Part shown: positions 11,072-23,420 of the stretch, piece after piece | Numbering within the stretch: position 1 is the stretch's first letter | How the letters are laid out: each line of letters begins with the position of its first letter | From: Ciborinia camelliae | Lineage: Eukaryota > Ascomycota > Leotiomycetes > Helotiales > Sclerotiniaceae | Reading direction: 5' to 3' | DNA: 64,000 bases | Assembly (NCBI GenBank): GCA_025890175.1 | Contig: JANPYM010000004.1 | Span: 2,303,862-2,367,861 of the forward strand | The notes under the pieces: model-generated | Database searches by the model: none | What the model was told of the DNA's origin: nothing | The model's input: the letters and a program-made list of their open reading frames with translations, nothing else | Made by a program: the position numbers and the translations under genes

Positions 11072-12639
11072 TTAACCGACATTGAATTCAAAGGCATACG
11101 CTGTAGTCGTATCAACCTGATAAATAGGAAAAGTGACACTATTCCCCGAATAAGTGTGCGCAGCAATGCCGAGGTCGTTCAATGCTGTGACAGATCCAAA
11201 AGCACCACCAGTATTTGGGAAACCCCAAGTTTGGATGTTTAAAGTACCAGAGGTAGGTAGTCCGACGGATGATAAGCTGTTAACGGTGATTTGCCACGTA
11301 CCGATCGCAACTCTTACTCCGCATAGAATCTTTACTTGAGTCGAGCCGACGGTAGCATAGGTATCCAATTGCGCGTCAGTCGAGGCTGATGTACCGACAC
11401 GGTGCCCGACCATGTTCAAATTATAATACTTGTAGACCTGCCATTGTCCGTTTGGCCAGTAGCCAGTACCCGTTGGACTATAAGCTGAAGTTCCTGCATT
11501 TGGTTTGCCCAGAAGACCGGCCATAAAATCGTGAAGCGACCAACCACTGAGCCAATTTCCTCTTAGTCCGATAGCGTTATATCTCTCCAGTTGAGAAATC
11601 CACCAAGCGGTGCCAGAAGGAACCTGCTCGGCAGAAGTTCCATATTCATCAATGTTAACGGTCTTTTGGGGAAGACCATAGGTGGTTAAGATTTGCTGGA
11701 GCCCTGCATAAGCAGTTCCCATATTTCCATCGCCACCTTCCATATGCCAGACCCATTGATCGGGAACGCAATCGTTTGCTTTCACGAATGAAGCAAAGCC
11801 GGTCCACCAGGTGTTACTGAGAGATGGCCACCCTGCCAAAGCTGGACCGATCAGCGGGACACTGGGAAATGCCGCTCTGAATGTAAGTTTAGCATATTGT
11901 ATTGATGAATGGGCAGAGTGTTGTTTTTACCTCAATCTGGAATAAGTTCTACCCCACATCTGAAAATACTGGGTTTGACTTCTGTCCCAAAATACCGTAA
12001 GGTCTGGCTCGTTCCACTACGGCGAAGCAGTCAGCAAAATCAAAACAGTAATATACTCATATAACTCAGCTTACGATATCAATTGAAAGGCCAGCAGTGG
12101 CACCATTCGCATTGATGTCAGAGATGAATTGGGTCAAATAGGCATCCCATGAAGCCCAGTTTCCATCGTCTCCTGGGTAAGGAGCACTTGAATTTTGAGT
12201 TCCATCTGCCCCCCACAGATCGTGGATCAAGAAGATGAATTTGCCTCCATGTGCTCGAGTAGACTGATAATTTGACAACGCTGATGCAAACCGAACCTAT
12301 AAATGGTCAGGAACCCGCACAATATTCTTGCTAATGAAGAGCTCAATCTACCTTATATTCTGACAACCCCCATATCCAGCCCAGTCCGGGCGAGGGAACT
12401 TGGGCACCCCCTGCTCTTGCATAGTTGAATCCCATATCAGAGTAAAAAGAGGTGGGGATTTGCCCCTGAGTATCTGGAATGCCATAAAGAAGGCCTGAAG
12501 CAAGGTGTGAGGTGGAACCGGTATTATTGTTGAGATTAACAGTTGAAGTTCCGAGGATAGTTTGCCTTTGGACTATATTCGAGCCATTAGCCGTGGCTAT
12601 TAAGAACAAAGACAGTATTCCGTACTTCATGATGGGCAT
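11072..12639 (-). CDS. Secreted clan GH-A glycoside hydrolase (GH39-like)
   Basis: Four exons on the minus strand: 12639-12352, 12296-12075, 12016-11931, 11876-11072, giving 466 residues. The ATG at 12639 (or in-frame ATG 12630) precedes a signal peptide (KYGILSLFLIATANG). Catalytic residues of a clan GH-A (beta/alpha)8 barrel are visible. The acid/base Glu lies in WNEPDLTVFWDRSQTQY at residues 171-187, with its Trp first in exon 3, and the probable nucleophile Glu near residue 276 lies in VNIDEYGTS. The spacing and NEP/DEYG motifs fit GH39-type fungal enzymes. A C-terminal beta-rich region of about 120 residues (ending YAFEFNVG) probably forms an accessory beta-sandwich. Likely acts on plant or fungal cell-wall polysaccharide; substrate unknown. 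Splice junctions are canonical and in frame. Another GH-A family remains possible. Confidence 0.8.
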
Positions 12640-15600
12640 CAAACTTGGGTTTGTATCTCTGAAGTGCTTCCACTGCTCGAGGGTTTGGCATTTCGACTTT
12701 CTTTATACAGCAATCTCTGGCAATACCTCTTTCTCCGGCTATATAAGGAATTGAAATGAATCAAGATTCACGACTGACTTGGCTGCCGTTCTCCATACTG
12801 TTGTCATCACTAACGATAACCCCGCCATGTGATGTCTCCATACCGGATTAATTGGTTAAGAAGATGATATCTTGTGGACAAACGTTTAGATTTTGATGGT
12901 AAAAAACTTTGTCTTATTAACCAATTCATACGTTATAGTCTAAATTGATTATAACTATTATCATTAACCTTTTCAAACTCTTAAAAATACATTTTAGAGT
13001 TTTTTTTATATATTATCAATTATATAATAAAGTTAATATTATAATCGAGATTGAAACATTATTCCCCGGCCCTCTTTTAAGTTTCAATCTTGCTAGCACT
13101 CTCATTATTTATAATTATATTATTTTATATATAATAACTAAAAGCTTTCTTTTAGTTAAAACTCTGCTCTTATAATAAAGCTTAACCAAATTGAAAAGTT
13201 ATATACTACTAATAACCAATTAAGACAGGATTCTTTTTTTTATTTCCCCAGAATTTTCATTACCTTATAGATTAACGGATCATCTAATTTCCGCCGCATG
13301 GCTGTCACGAACCGCAGAATCGATGCAACGATATTTCACTGATGCATAGGTGACAATGATCATTCGAGCGGTTCCAGAACCAAAGTTTCTTGTCCTGAGT
13401 GGATTGAGGATTATGCCTTCGCTAACCCACATATTGAACACCCTCCGGAATGGCGCCCACCGGAGTCATTTGATTTCATTACACAAATTCTCACACATGA
13501 CATCTAAATTTCAATTTGGGGCTGAAGAGAGTGTCCAAATATATGCGCTCTTTCACCCGTAGGTTATGATTTTAGATCATGTGTTATGAATGCAAATCGC
13601 AAATTGTTGGGTTGCAATGGATAGGTAGTCAACAATCGCATGTCGTATATCGCATATCGTATATCGCATAATTGTAGGCGTGACATTACTGACCTACCTT
13701 CCTGCGATAATAGGTGGACTAAATTAAATAAACATTTTAAATAAAATAATGTGGCTTCGTATAATTGTCAAGGTTGTATCTAGCTTTGAAGGTTTTATAG
13801 CTCTATGTATCTCCTATACAAAATATACTGAAAGGTACTTGAAGCTACATTATACCATTTGATTTATTTCATCTGATCAGTAGTGCCACGCACATATCAC
13901 ATCAACAAAAATTAAAGCATTTATTAGATTTTCCAAAAATAAGAGTTTTTTTTAGATTTTCTAAAAAGCAATTTGAATTATATTTAGGGAATGTATGATT
14001 ATGTGATTGTTAATAGGTATACGAATATGCGATTGTCAATGATCTACCAGGCAGCTAGAAATTGACGCATGTGTCTAGAATTGTCCCAAAAAGACGCCAT
14101 AGTCTGGGGTAGAGCGCAGCGGCAACCACAGAGAACCCGAACTTGCAGATACGAAGTTCGGCACAATAATCAATGGGATATGATATGCCATCGTACCTGC
14201 AGAATTGCCTGGCTCCAAAGGTTTAATATTTTCCGCCTGTCCATCTCGAAGAACTCGAAACAATTACATACTTCTCTAAACCTTGGTCTACGGTACACTA
14301 ATCCTGCCAACCAGATTTCTTATATTGATCATCTTAATCCAGAGATCTGTATGAGAATGAACAGCCCAAGCTTGGCGTTATGTATCAAAGTGTTGGATCA
14401 GAAATGGCCTTCGAATGAATAGAATTTGGATTTGGATCAACAGAACTGCAATTGACAAGGGTCAACTAGGATAGCGTCAAGTACATGTTCGAGAAAACGC
14501 CAGTGACGATTTATTTTCCATCGGTTTTCTGTCTCGAGTGCTTAGTCAGCTCCTCGTTTCCGATGGATGCTCAACGGGAGCACTATCTCATTTCCCCCGT
14601 GAGCTCGGTTTTGATTTCCACCAATAAAGCAACAACTTTTCTCCCATTCAACATTGACTCACATAATAGTATGCCATATACTACCTACCAAAGCCATACC
14701 ATGAACGAGCCATGTTTAATTCATCCATTCAACTTCGGACCGATATAGATTGAACAGATTTCTTTCGCGCGCTGTGATAATTTTTCATCGGGAAATTTGC
14801 TAAATTAGATGTCCACTTGCTCCGATCCTGAAACACAATATCAAGCTTTCATGGTCGATCATTTGGGAAACATAGAGCTGCGTCATCAACGGAAGAATTT
14901 CTTCGGGTCCTCATTATTGATTGATGTACCTGCCATGCCCATATATGGAGACCGTCAATCCGATATCTCTAGCAAGTAAGTATGAATCATATACAGCAAA
15001 CTGGCTCGGAAGATTTCCAATACTGTATCTATTTCTATGGAGCAAAAAGATCAAAAGTCCAGACTACAAGAAATATTACAACTTGTAGTCTTGTCGAGGA
15101 AGTTCTCGTCATTCGATTTTCAATATCGTATCATTTGCTGGGGAAATGAAATCTCAATATTATTCATTCATATTGCCACTTGTTTGAAGGCACAACTTTC
15201 ATATATATACAACCAAATCATGTCCCTTTCCCATGTTTGGAGCTCAATACCATGGCTAGGCAACGTAGCCTGCCATTCAGATCTGTCTTATTTTTCCGGA
15301 ACCTCCACATAACCACCCCCAAAGCAGTCAAATCGATTCCACTGGTATATAACATTGCTTGCGCCGGCGCTAAGAATGATATCCCCCTATACACCGTTAT
15401 TCCGACCATACCAAGGACCGATTGAAAAAGCACGTGAATACCCGTGTTCTCTAATATAATTGCAAATCATGCTAATCAAGCAAAGTGTCACAATTTCCTG
15501 CATTTATCCAAGGTCAACAAGACTGAAGACTTTGCAGCTTCAAGGGGACTGCTCACCATCATTAGTATTACAGTTCACTGCTTCAATGTATTTCCAGGAC

Positions 15601-17400
15601 GCTCAATGGGAGCTGCCGAGCTTATTTTCAAATGTTCACCTGGGTACTCCTTGATTGCAAGAGACAAAATCGCATACCACTTAACGGCTATCGAGTTGAC
15701 GAGGATATAAGTACAAAGACTTGCCCGCAGCAGACGAGGCAAGCCCAATATCCAAAGACGTGGACCTGCTAGTCAATCGTAATCGAGTCGTAAGATCTTG
15801 AGAAAATTGAGCTAAGGTATGGTCGATGAGTTGCGATTTCCGGGTGCCAAATGCCACTACATATTATTCTGTGTCCCTTAAACCATAGGATGCTGTGGCT
15901 TAGTTGCCTGAATAATAGCTCAAGTGGTAGAAACATTATAGATCGTGGACAGAGTTTGCTCCGTTTTCCGATATAGCCTTGAAGGGGGTCATATCGAGAG
16001 TGAAAGAAAGGGGGGAAAGGGGGTGGAGGAGGTGCACAAAAGGACATCATACGAATCGAAACAAACAGGACTAAAGTGGTTACAAAGGAGAATGTATACA
16101 GCCATCTGCCTAGGTATAAAAAAGGAGGATGCCGTGATTCATACAAGCAATGAAGGACCATCCACAAAACAATACGATTATACCTAATAGTGCAGGTTGC
16201 TCTGGGCAAGAATGAGAGACATAGCTAACATTTTAACCAAGCTTAAATATGTTTCCTTGTGAATCACATTATCCCCCTATTAACCACAGAGGGTCATCCT
16301 TGGAGAGCGAGTTCCTGGGACAGTCATATACCATGAGATAATATATCGAAATCAGACAACAACAGGCTTTTGCACATCTTAAATTTGATAGGACTTGAGA
16401 GTAACGGGGTAACTGGATAAGAACAAGAACGTAATACTTGTAAGACAAAAAGTAAATAGTTTTCCTGGGATTGGGTTGAAGAACACATGTATAAGAATTA
16501 AAACCCTTTCATCCGGAGCATCATATTAAAAAAAATAATGATATACTCAACAACCAATCTCTCTTGAGTTGGAACAACAGTTCCTCAGTGATTCAACTGA
16601 TCCTAAAAATCGAAACCTCAATAGTCAACTTCACCTTGTACAAGAGTTTTGGTCCCAAATTTTCACCTAGAGCCAGAGCCTGAGCCTTTGGATGCTAACA
16701 CAGAAAGGGTCATTGATGAAGTAATATTTGTTCTTGAGAACTATGCCAACTTAACGTGATTACAATCTCTAGTTTGCTTGTGAGATCATAGCTCCTCCTT
16801 ATAGAACAGTCCTTAAATAGGAGTGCTTTGATAAGTATGTAACTGCCCACTCGAACATCTATCTGGTCCAACTGTATGGCCTGTCATTCGCATGCTTAGA
16901 TTCTGACACCGGGCCAATCCTGGGCCAGCGAGTGTGCAGTGTGCTCATAGTTGGGATGAATAGTAGCGTTGTACTTACTATTCTCCAATATCGTACCCAA
17001 GAAGTAACACGCCGTGAAAATATCTCAAAGTTACAAGCCCGTTACTGGATCAATGTGGCAGTGTATTGTCTCCGCCAGTCCCCCAGCACAAATATCCGCA
17101 TTTACAGAATCAAAAATCATGATACCGACGGTGCCCACTCAAAACTACAACAAATGATCAGGAGTAGCGAATTGATAGGTGCTCATATCTGAATGTCTAC
17201 CAATATGAATGGTTTCAGCTAACAAGAGCTCTGTTCAGTGACTTCAGTCGTGTTATATGCTCATTTGATGGCCACGATATTCAACAGGCATATCGCGTGG
17301 CTCTCAGGGTTCCCAAGCCTATAATTACAGCACCCCACACACTAAGATTCTCAAACAAGCACTAACCCCAAATAGTCTTAGTTAAAATCTCATCACCACT
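12640..17400. other. Long gene-poor region
   Basis: About 4.8 kb without a gene that I can support. AT-rich stretches (12900-13250, 13700-14050) alternate with more balanced DNA. Many short open frames exist on both strands, but none has family motifs or a coherent exon chain. An exon-like piece at 13350-13507 is listed separately. The composition suggests decayed or never-coding DNA. Confidence 0.4.
13350..13507 (+). pseudogene. Exon-like orphan fragment
   Basis: After a possible 3' splice site (GATGCATAG ending at 13349), a 52-codon frame reads polar, protein-like sequence including KVSCPEWIEDYAFANPHIEH and ESFDFITQILTHDI, then TAA at 13505-13507. No upstream exon with an ATG and a matching donor could be joined convincingly. 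It may be the last exon of a decayed gene, or chance. I do not recognise a family. Confidence 0.2.
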
Positions 17401-17484
17401 CACCATCAGCTACGTTGACAGCGGGTCCATTATCGACAGCAGCCCCGTTTTGACAGTCCCATGGGCCATGGCTCATATCTGCAT
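16665..17484 (-). other. Possible small minus-strand gene, incompletely resolved
   Basis: Two exon-like pieces are visible. At about 17484-17408, an ATG frame reads MSHGPWDCQNGAAVDNGP and onward to VNVADG, ending at a strong GTGAGT donor; it is preceded by a pyrimidine-rich stretch ending in AG, and a TATAAAAG box lies about 160 bp upstream. At about 16700-16668 a consensus acceptor (TGTGTTAG) is followed by a short tail reading SKGSGSGSR and a TGA stop. The internal exons could not be chained: the first available acceptors give early stops, one of them a 36-residue product. The pieces may belong to one small gene or to none. Confidence 0.25.
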
Positions 17485-17956
17485 AAATCGCAGAAATGTG
17501 ATTATCATGATGGGATTAATGCTACTGATAAGTTGAGAGGGGCAAGTTTATCTACAATCTTGACAATCTTCTATCGGCTTTGAAGGAATGCATCTACAGC
17601 TACAGTAGTTTCAAAAAACCGCGATCCTCAGTCGAACTTTTATATCTTTCACAAGGACCTGGAAAGCTCTCACCGCAACATGATTACTTGATCACTCAGT
17701 GAAAGAGAGGAATATTAATTCTGCCTTTCTTCCTCTCTCTACCTTTTCTTTGCATACATTGCATACATATATATCGGCCCTGGAGGTTGATCGTGAGTCA
17801 CCTAAGTCCCCCAAAGCCGTCTTGTAATTAATATTCGAAGCAGTACTGTTCCAGATTTCTCTCAAGATATATCTACCGACTTCCAATCATTTACGACGGT
17901 ATATTTAAAGATACACGAGCCAAAAGGCAGTGCAGTAACGCGGACCGAATTACGAA

Positions 17957-19066
17957 ATGGGTTTCGAGAAGCTTTTCGCTGTCGCGACGCCAAAGAAGGG
18001 ATCGTCGAAGTCATCGTCGAAGGAAACATCCATCGTACCATTGCATCTTGAGCAAATATTTCGATTCCCCGCAAGCCTCACTGAAGTTTCGTGCGTTGTT
18101 AAGAATCTATCAGAAGGCTATACAACATATCAAAATGGGGTGGCAATTAGAAACCAGCTCGAATCCGTTGTTCCAGAGGTGCAAACCTTTGCGTCAGGAA
18201 TCAACCGGTATTTAAAGAATAAAAACTGGTTGGACCTATTTCAAACATTTTTGGTTGGGGCAAATGTTGTTGCCGCTTTCATGGAAGTGCTGCAGGGTTC
18301 ATCTGGCCTTGAAGAAATCGGATTAAGGATTTACGGCGAGCTCGAAGCGCAGACTGGACTGGCTGCGCCAGATAAGTTTGCGAAGCATGTTGACAAATAT
18401 ATCCGGAAAGAGGCAGCGAGTGTCTATGGTGGCGATGCCGAGCATCTTTATTTCCTTTACCACCCGGATACGGACTGGCACGGCGAGTTTCACGATATCG
18501 TTCAGAACAAACCGGTGCCGAGTAATTTTCTCGGCATGTCTGAAAACCTCCACGCCCTATGTACCTGGATGTTATTCATGCGGAAGCGACTCGAGAGATC
18601 GAGAATAAATGCTCATTTTCATCTTCTCATTCCAGCGTATAGACCCATGGTCGTGAGAACGGCTTTCGTCTTCCCCGAAGAGCTTTACCCTCTGACGGTT
18701 CGCGGACACATTCACAATTCCAAAGAATATGTCTGGCTTAATCTTCCTACGATGAAAGATGTACCCTCTGACTTGTTCGAGATGTCAAACGTGGGAAATA
18801 TTGCAACGCTGCCCACGCCACCGAAATTATGGGAGCATGCTCTGATTTGGGTTGGGAGTATGTTTATGCCAAAAAAAGAGGCACCTCCAATAGTTCTTGG
18901 AAGGGGGCAAATAAGCCCCAATGCTCCTATCAGCCTTGAAGATAATGAAGACGAAAAACTCAATCCTCCGGAGGATATCACCATTCAGCCTGAAACACGT
19001 CAGGTGGTAAGAGGCGAGAAGAGGAGAAAGCATCGAAGTTCACGAACGAAGGGCGAACTCAAATAG
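17957..19066 (+). CDS. Uncharacterised 369-residue helical protein
   Basis: Single-exon gene, ATG 17957 to stop 19066. Family not recognised. Residues 1-25 are Lys/Ser-rich (PKKGSSKSSSKETS). The central 270 residues look like a folded, mostly helical domain with hydrophobic helices (around 95-115 FQTFLVGANVVAAFMEVLQG, and MSENLHALCTWMLFMRKRLE). The C-terminal 60 residues are acidic then strongly basic (RGEKRRKHRSSRTKG), a possible nuclear localisation signal. No signal peptide, catalytic motif or nucleotide-binding loop is visible. The next gene downstream (19920-20556) is on the opposite strand, so the two are convergent. Length, composition and the clean frame make a real gene likely. Confidence 0.75.
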   Translation: MGFEKLFAVATPKKGSSKSSSKETSIVPLHLEQIFRFPASLTEVSCVVKNLSEGYTTYQNGVAIRNQLESVVPEVQTFASGINRYLKNKNWLDLFQTFLVGANVVAAFMEVLQGSSGLEEIGLRIYGELEAQTGLAAPDKFAKHVDKYIRKEAASVYGGDAEHLYFLYHPDTDWHGEFHDIVQNKPVPSNFLGMSENLHALCTWMLFMRKRLERSRINAHFHLLIPAYRPMVVRTAFVFPEELYPLTVRGHIHNSKEYVWLNLPTMKDVPSDLFEMSNVGNIATLPTPPKLWEHALIWVGSMFMPKKEAPPIVLGRGQISPNAPISLEDNEDEKLNPPEDITIQPETRQVVRGEKRRKHRSSRTKGELK

Positions 19067-19919
19067 TGCTTGGATTTTGTGGTCACCTTGTGTACACCAG
19101 CAAAGGAAATAACACTTGGAGAGGTATTGATGGAAAGAGGACGGATGGACAGGACTGATCAATAGGATACCAAATTAAATGGCAAGGATTAGGATGGGAG
19201 GCTATTTGCGGATTGCAGGTTGCATAGCTGCTGCATGTATGGTGGTTTCGGCGCTGATTTGGAATATAAAATCAATTCGATAAATTTCATCGTGGAATGG
19301 CGTTTGTGGAATCTTGAAATTTTGCTACACGATACCATACTAGATCAGACAGATATACAATATAAATTGTTTACACACAAGTTCTACTTGGACGGCTGAT
19401 ATTAAATTACTGTGTCAATAATCTAGGCCTCGGAGGAGTGCATGGGAGAGTTCCCAACGATAGGATAGTACTAGTATGAGGGTGAAATTAGTTGATAATT
19501 CATTTGTTATGTATATTGTGTCAGTCACACTCTTGCGCACGAGGAATCGGCTGTTAACTTTGGCTAAGTAGACTCACTCCTTGATTATCCAATAATACAA
19601 GATTACGTATGTCGATGCAAATTTCCTCTGAACCGCTGGAACAATAAAGCATTTTCGGTTCACAAGTTGCTACGAGTTTGTGTGGTCATGTTTATTTCAA
19701 CAATCATTACTTTAATGAGTTCAAACACATGAGACTGGAGGGAAATCAACTCAAGGTCATTTTCCGAACTTTTCGGGCTACCGTATAAGTCTCGGAACTA
19801 AACCCCTTGACGACGCATGCACGTCTATCTCTCCAACACCGTGCTTACAAGGCCAACACATCTCCCAGGGAAAACTTCGATCACTCTTCTAGATCTGTCT
19901 CAAACTTAGACTGTCTACT
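19067..19919. other. Intergenic between convergent genes
   Basis: No gene seen in about 850 bp separating two convergent genes; presumably 3' UTRs and spacer. Confidence 0.4.
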
Positions 19920-20556
19920 TTAATTCTTCCTTCGCTTCTGGGTAGCTGGTGCATTTTGCTGAGCCTCGTTTCTCCTGGGGCGCCCACGCCCTTTTGGTTT
20001 GATTGGTGTGCTTGGCGTGCTTGGTGTGCTTGGTGTGCTTTTTGTCGGTGTCGTCTGTGAAGCTTGAGAGGCCCGATCGGTACTTCTGGTCTGCCTTCCT
20101 GGAGTCGAAACTTTGGAACTCTTGTCAGGACTTTTTTGGTTCTTGTCCTTTTCCTCTTCCTCCTTCTTCTCCGAGGCCGCCGTGTTCTCTGGTGCTTTTG
20201 CTTCTGCTTCTGCTTCTGCTTTTGCACTATAATTTGAGATACCTAATCAGTACCTACCAATTAAAAGCCCAAGCGGTCGCAGAGCAATGTCAAATCTAAC
20301 CCCCGCACTCGGAAACGGGGGTTAATGCTTAAGAGACTAGTGAAATTGTGAAAATAAACACAGATTTTACTTACTTCTCTACTTCGCATTGTCGACAATT
20401 GGTTTTCTTCTGGTTGATGTAACGCTTTATATCTTCTGGGTACACATCATCAAGCTCGCAATATCTATGGGTGATGTTTGTCTCGGCACAGGCCTCGGTG
20501 TGTATGAAAGCAAATATGTGGTCATTCGGACATGCTTCGACATAGTAAATGCACAT
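19920..20556 (-). CDS. Six-Cys module protein A with AT-hook-like tail
   Basis: Two exons (20556-20375 and 20226-19920) encode 162 residues. An in-frame ATG at 20625 would add 23 residues, but ATG 20556 (Met-Cys) matches the start of paralogs B and C. Exon 1 carries the module MCIYYVEACPNDHIF...CxxC with spacing C-x6-C-x3-H-x9-C-x9-C-x20-C-x2-C, suggestive of metal binding. The intron follows the last CxxC by three codons, phase 2. Exon 2 encodes a disordered tail: an Ala/Glu/Lys repeat (AKAEAEAEAKAPE), then a Lys/Glu-rich stretch, then Ser-Thr-Pro repeats (TPSTPSTPSTP), then an AT-hook-like GRGRPRR and a basic end (QKRRKN). A nuclear, DNA-associated role is an inference from the tail. Family otherwise unknown to me. 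Confidence 0.65.
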
Positions 20557-21626
20557 GGCTGATCGGCGTTTGATGGTGTCGTTTTCACTGAGGTCTAATA
20601 TGAAATTAGAATTGGGGACGATCATCCGGTATATTGTATGGTGCTTGTGGTCGTATCAATATATAGTACTTTTGGTAAAGAAAAAGGGGATACAATGAGG
20701 CTTGCTACGGTCCATAAGAGTCAAGACAGATTCATGGAGTATTGAAAGAATAAGAAGAATAGATGGCACTTTGAGATCTCTGGAAGAATCTATTTCTCTT
20801 CTTACAATGTCACTTGAAAGAGGGGAACTAAGTCGAAGTGGAAGTATGGCTTAAAAGACATGTAACAGCTTGCTACAGTTTCTTGTGGTATATAATGGAA
20901 AGAACCAGATGTAGCAAGACAACAAATGACTTTCTTTCAGGATGTTTTGCGATTACATTCGATGAACGTTCGATGGGAGTCTCTTGGAAGCTGCACAATC
21001 TACTAATCCCTGATATCAAAACACTAGGCTTTGGCTTAATGGTTGTATGATACTACCATCAAATTCCCGTAATAAAAGATCATGCAGATATTATTTTTCA
21101 CCGAGAAGAGATTGCATGGCACTGTGAGATACTATCTGCCGCTGAACTGACAGAAAGGATGCGCGGTGATCGAGCATGAATGTCAAACCTACTTCTCCTC
21201 CAACAGCAGAGGATGGAGCACCATGTTACGAGTAATAATTCCTTTGTTGTTGAGATTCATTACGCGCTTGAAGGAAACTAAATTATCAAATTTTGAGAAC
21301 CAAGCTTTGTCGTTTTGAATTGTAAACATTTTGAAAGATTACTTGAAGGTGATCTCAATAGTCAAGGTACCACTGATAGAAATGAGATAGTATCATGATA
21401 AACTTTGATTTTAATCTACAAGAGCGCTCAACATCGCAATCCTGATTCCTACACTTTAACCTTTGAATTTTGTGTTATAAATGGCAGTTTATTCAAGAGA
21501 GAAGTACTTGTTGCCATGCTCTTTTGAAAATATATCAATTACAGACAGTTTATGAGATGGGGCATAATACTGGCTTGGATGAATTCAAGCTATTTCACCA
21601 TGGTATAAGTTAGAAGAATGGAGGAG
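20557..21626. other. Intergenic within the six-Cys cluster
   Basis: Promoter region of gene A (minus strand) and 3' flank of gene B. No further family member was found here. Confidence 0.35.
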
Positions 21627-22184
21627 CTAGTGTGTGTTTGTGTCAACTCTTATATTTTGCCTCTCAGAGTATCTAGGAAGACATATTGGCCTGAAAACCT
21701 GAAGCACTCTGAGTTTGCTTTCCTTTCGCGTGATTCCCCCCGACTTTCTGCTTTCAAAACGCCCCGTTTTATTCCTCACCATTCCAAAAATTTGTCCAGG
21801 ATGAAACCAAAACCTTTTTTTGCATTTGTCGATCATCATCACATTGCGGATGGACGGTGAACACGTCTCTGTATCTAGTGATCCGAGAGTCCGGCGTTGC
21901 TCCTTTTTGATAGTAACCAACACATGGTTGAACATCAATTCGTTCTGCTAGAAAGGATATTCGCCTCCGCCGGAACGAAACTGTTCGTCTATCGAAAGCC
22001 TAACACATTGCAGACAGAAGGCGGTCATGTCTCTGTATCTCAAAATATGAGATTCAGGCGTTCCTGCTTGTTGATACTGGTAAACACATGGTTGACCACT
22101 TCGTTCGGCTGCGTAGCAGAAAATTAGCTGTTGCATTCGATATTCATGGCCTTGAGCGCAAAGTGCTATGACAAATAAACACAT
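21627..22184 (-). CDS. Six-Cys module protein B
   Basis: ATG 22184 starts MCLFVIALCAQGHEY. Exon 1 (22184-22005, 60 codons) carries C-x6-C-x3-H-x9-C-x9-C-x23-C-x2-C and ends at the final Cys (FCLQC). I splice a 57-nt intron (22004-21948; donor GTTAGG, strong acceptor CCTTTCTAG) to exon 2 (21947-21627), giving 166 residues with a basic, Arg/Lys-rich tail (TIKKEQRRTLG, DKCKKRFWF, RKSGGITRKESK). Without splicing the frame ends after 78 residues. Oddity: exon 2 DNA around 21935-21840 is a diverged copy of exon 1 sequence read in a different frame (see findings), so part of the tail may instead be a decayed tandem duplicate. Intron phase 0 differs from the phase 2 of its four relatives, which lowers confidence in the 3' half. 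Confidence 0.5.
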
Positions 22185-23420
22185 GGTGGATGCGGTGTAT
22201 TTTGTTGTCTCGATAGAGTGTTGAAGACTGCGTTAGTGTCCGGGATTGAACGAATTATACGGTAATAATATAGGTTATTCCGAATAAAGAAAACTGTCAA
22301 TTCCACAACACCACATAGTTCCAGAGAAAATGGAAAATAAATCTTTCAAAATCAAATTAAGATTTTTTCAGAAACTTCTACGGTTGATTAAACAGGTTCT
22401 AGTTACAGAATTCGTATAGACTCAGTGCTGGGGTAGGTTCTTTGCTGGCGCTTCCTATTTTCTAGCAAGTTCTGCTGCTATCCATAGTCCCGTGAGGCTT
22501 TGTTCATTGCAAAATCTAGCTTGAGGAATCATTTTCATCTAGGAATGAGCTTTGTCTTATGAGTGAAAAGTAGGAACTCGATTTTGGGAACATCTCTAAA
22601 TTTGGAAAAGCATAAGTCAAAGGAGCTGCACAGTTATCTGTTCTGAATTTTTAAAGATATTAGAATCTTCGATAACGTCGAACACCAACCGCCATGTTTA
22701 TTTATTAAGGCTTGCAGAGGCTAGCAAGCTAATCTGGTCAGGCAGTGTAATGTATTTGATCTTGTTTCCGGAATCATCAATTTTCAGGCATTACGATTTA
22801 AGATACTTCTTGAAGCTAGTATATAGTCCTTGATAATGCGTGCCAGCTATTCTGAATATCTTGCGATGAATACCTTCAAGTAAATGATCTTAATGGAATT
22901 AGAACATCTAAGACTTGAACTTGAAAACACATTTTTTCTTTTCAAATGCTCAATGAGCTGAGGATATTGATACGTTTTCATCCGAATTGAACTGAATCAT
23001 TGATACGTAATCGGTCAAAGTGCATAGAACGTTGATTGATAAACCGATATGCATTCCAGATACCATTTTTGGCACCTCCTTTTCCTTGCGTAGATATAGT
23101 TTCCATGTCTCACGATTGCTATTTTACATCCATATAATCATTCATAGCGAAATAGTATGCCTGTGTATTATTGAATTCGAAGCCAGCCAGTGAACCCAGT
23201 AACGTGACAGTCACGCAAGTTAGTATCATGATTCTATCACGCTATTCATCTGTCATTCATTTGTACGGAATAGCCTTGCCCATATCAAATTTCAAATAAC
23301 CTCATCTCAAAAAAAGAGCAAAGTCAATACTGCTAGCCAGGCCTCCCATAACAGATGTCGCTCCCATACCACTATCTTTCGTACTCATCCCCATCATCAC
23401 CATTGCTTCTTCAATCATCA
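22185..23420. other. Intergenic within the six-Cys cluster
   Basis: About 1.2 kb with no supported gene. It contains the promoter of gene B (minus strand) and the 3' flank of gene C. Confidence 0.35.

Noticed and set aside
14075..14263. Minus-strand frame with protein-like stretch (MAYHIPLIIVPNFV)
   Set aside because: No acceptor/donor pair or second exon could be joined; stays open by chance as far as I can tell.
15769..16209. 146-codon minus-strand frame with a Pro run
   Set aside because: No splice context, no motif, irregular composition; the Pro run comes from a purine-rich GGGGGAAAGG stretch.
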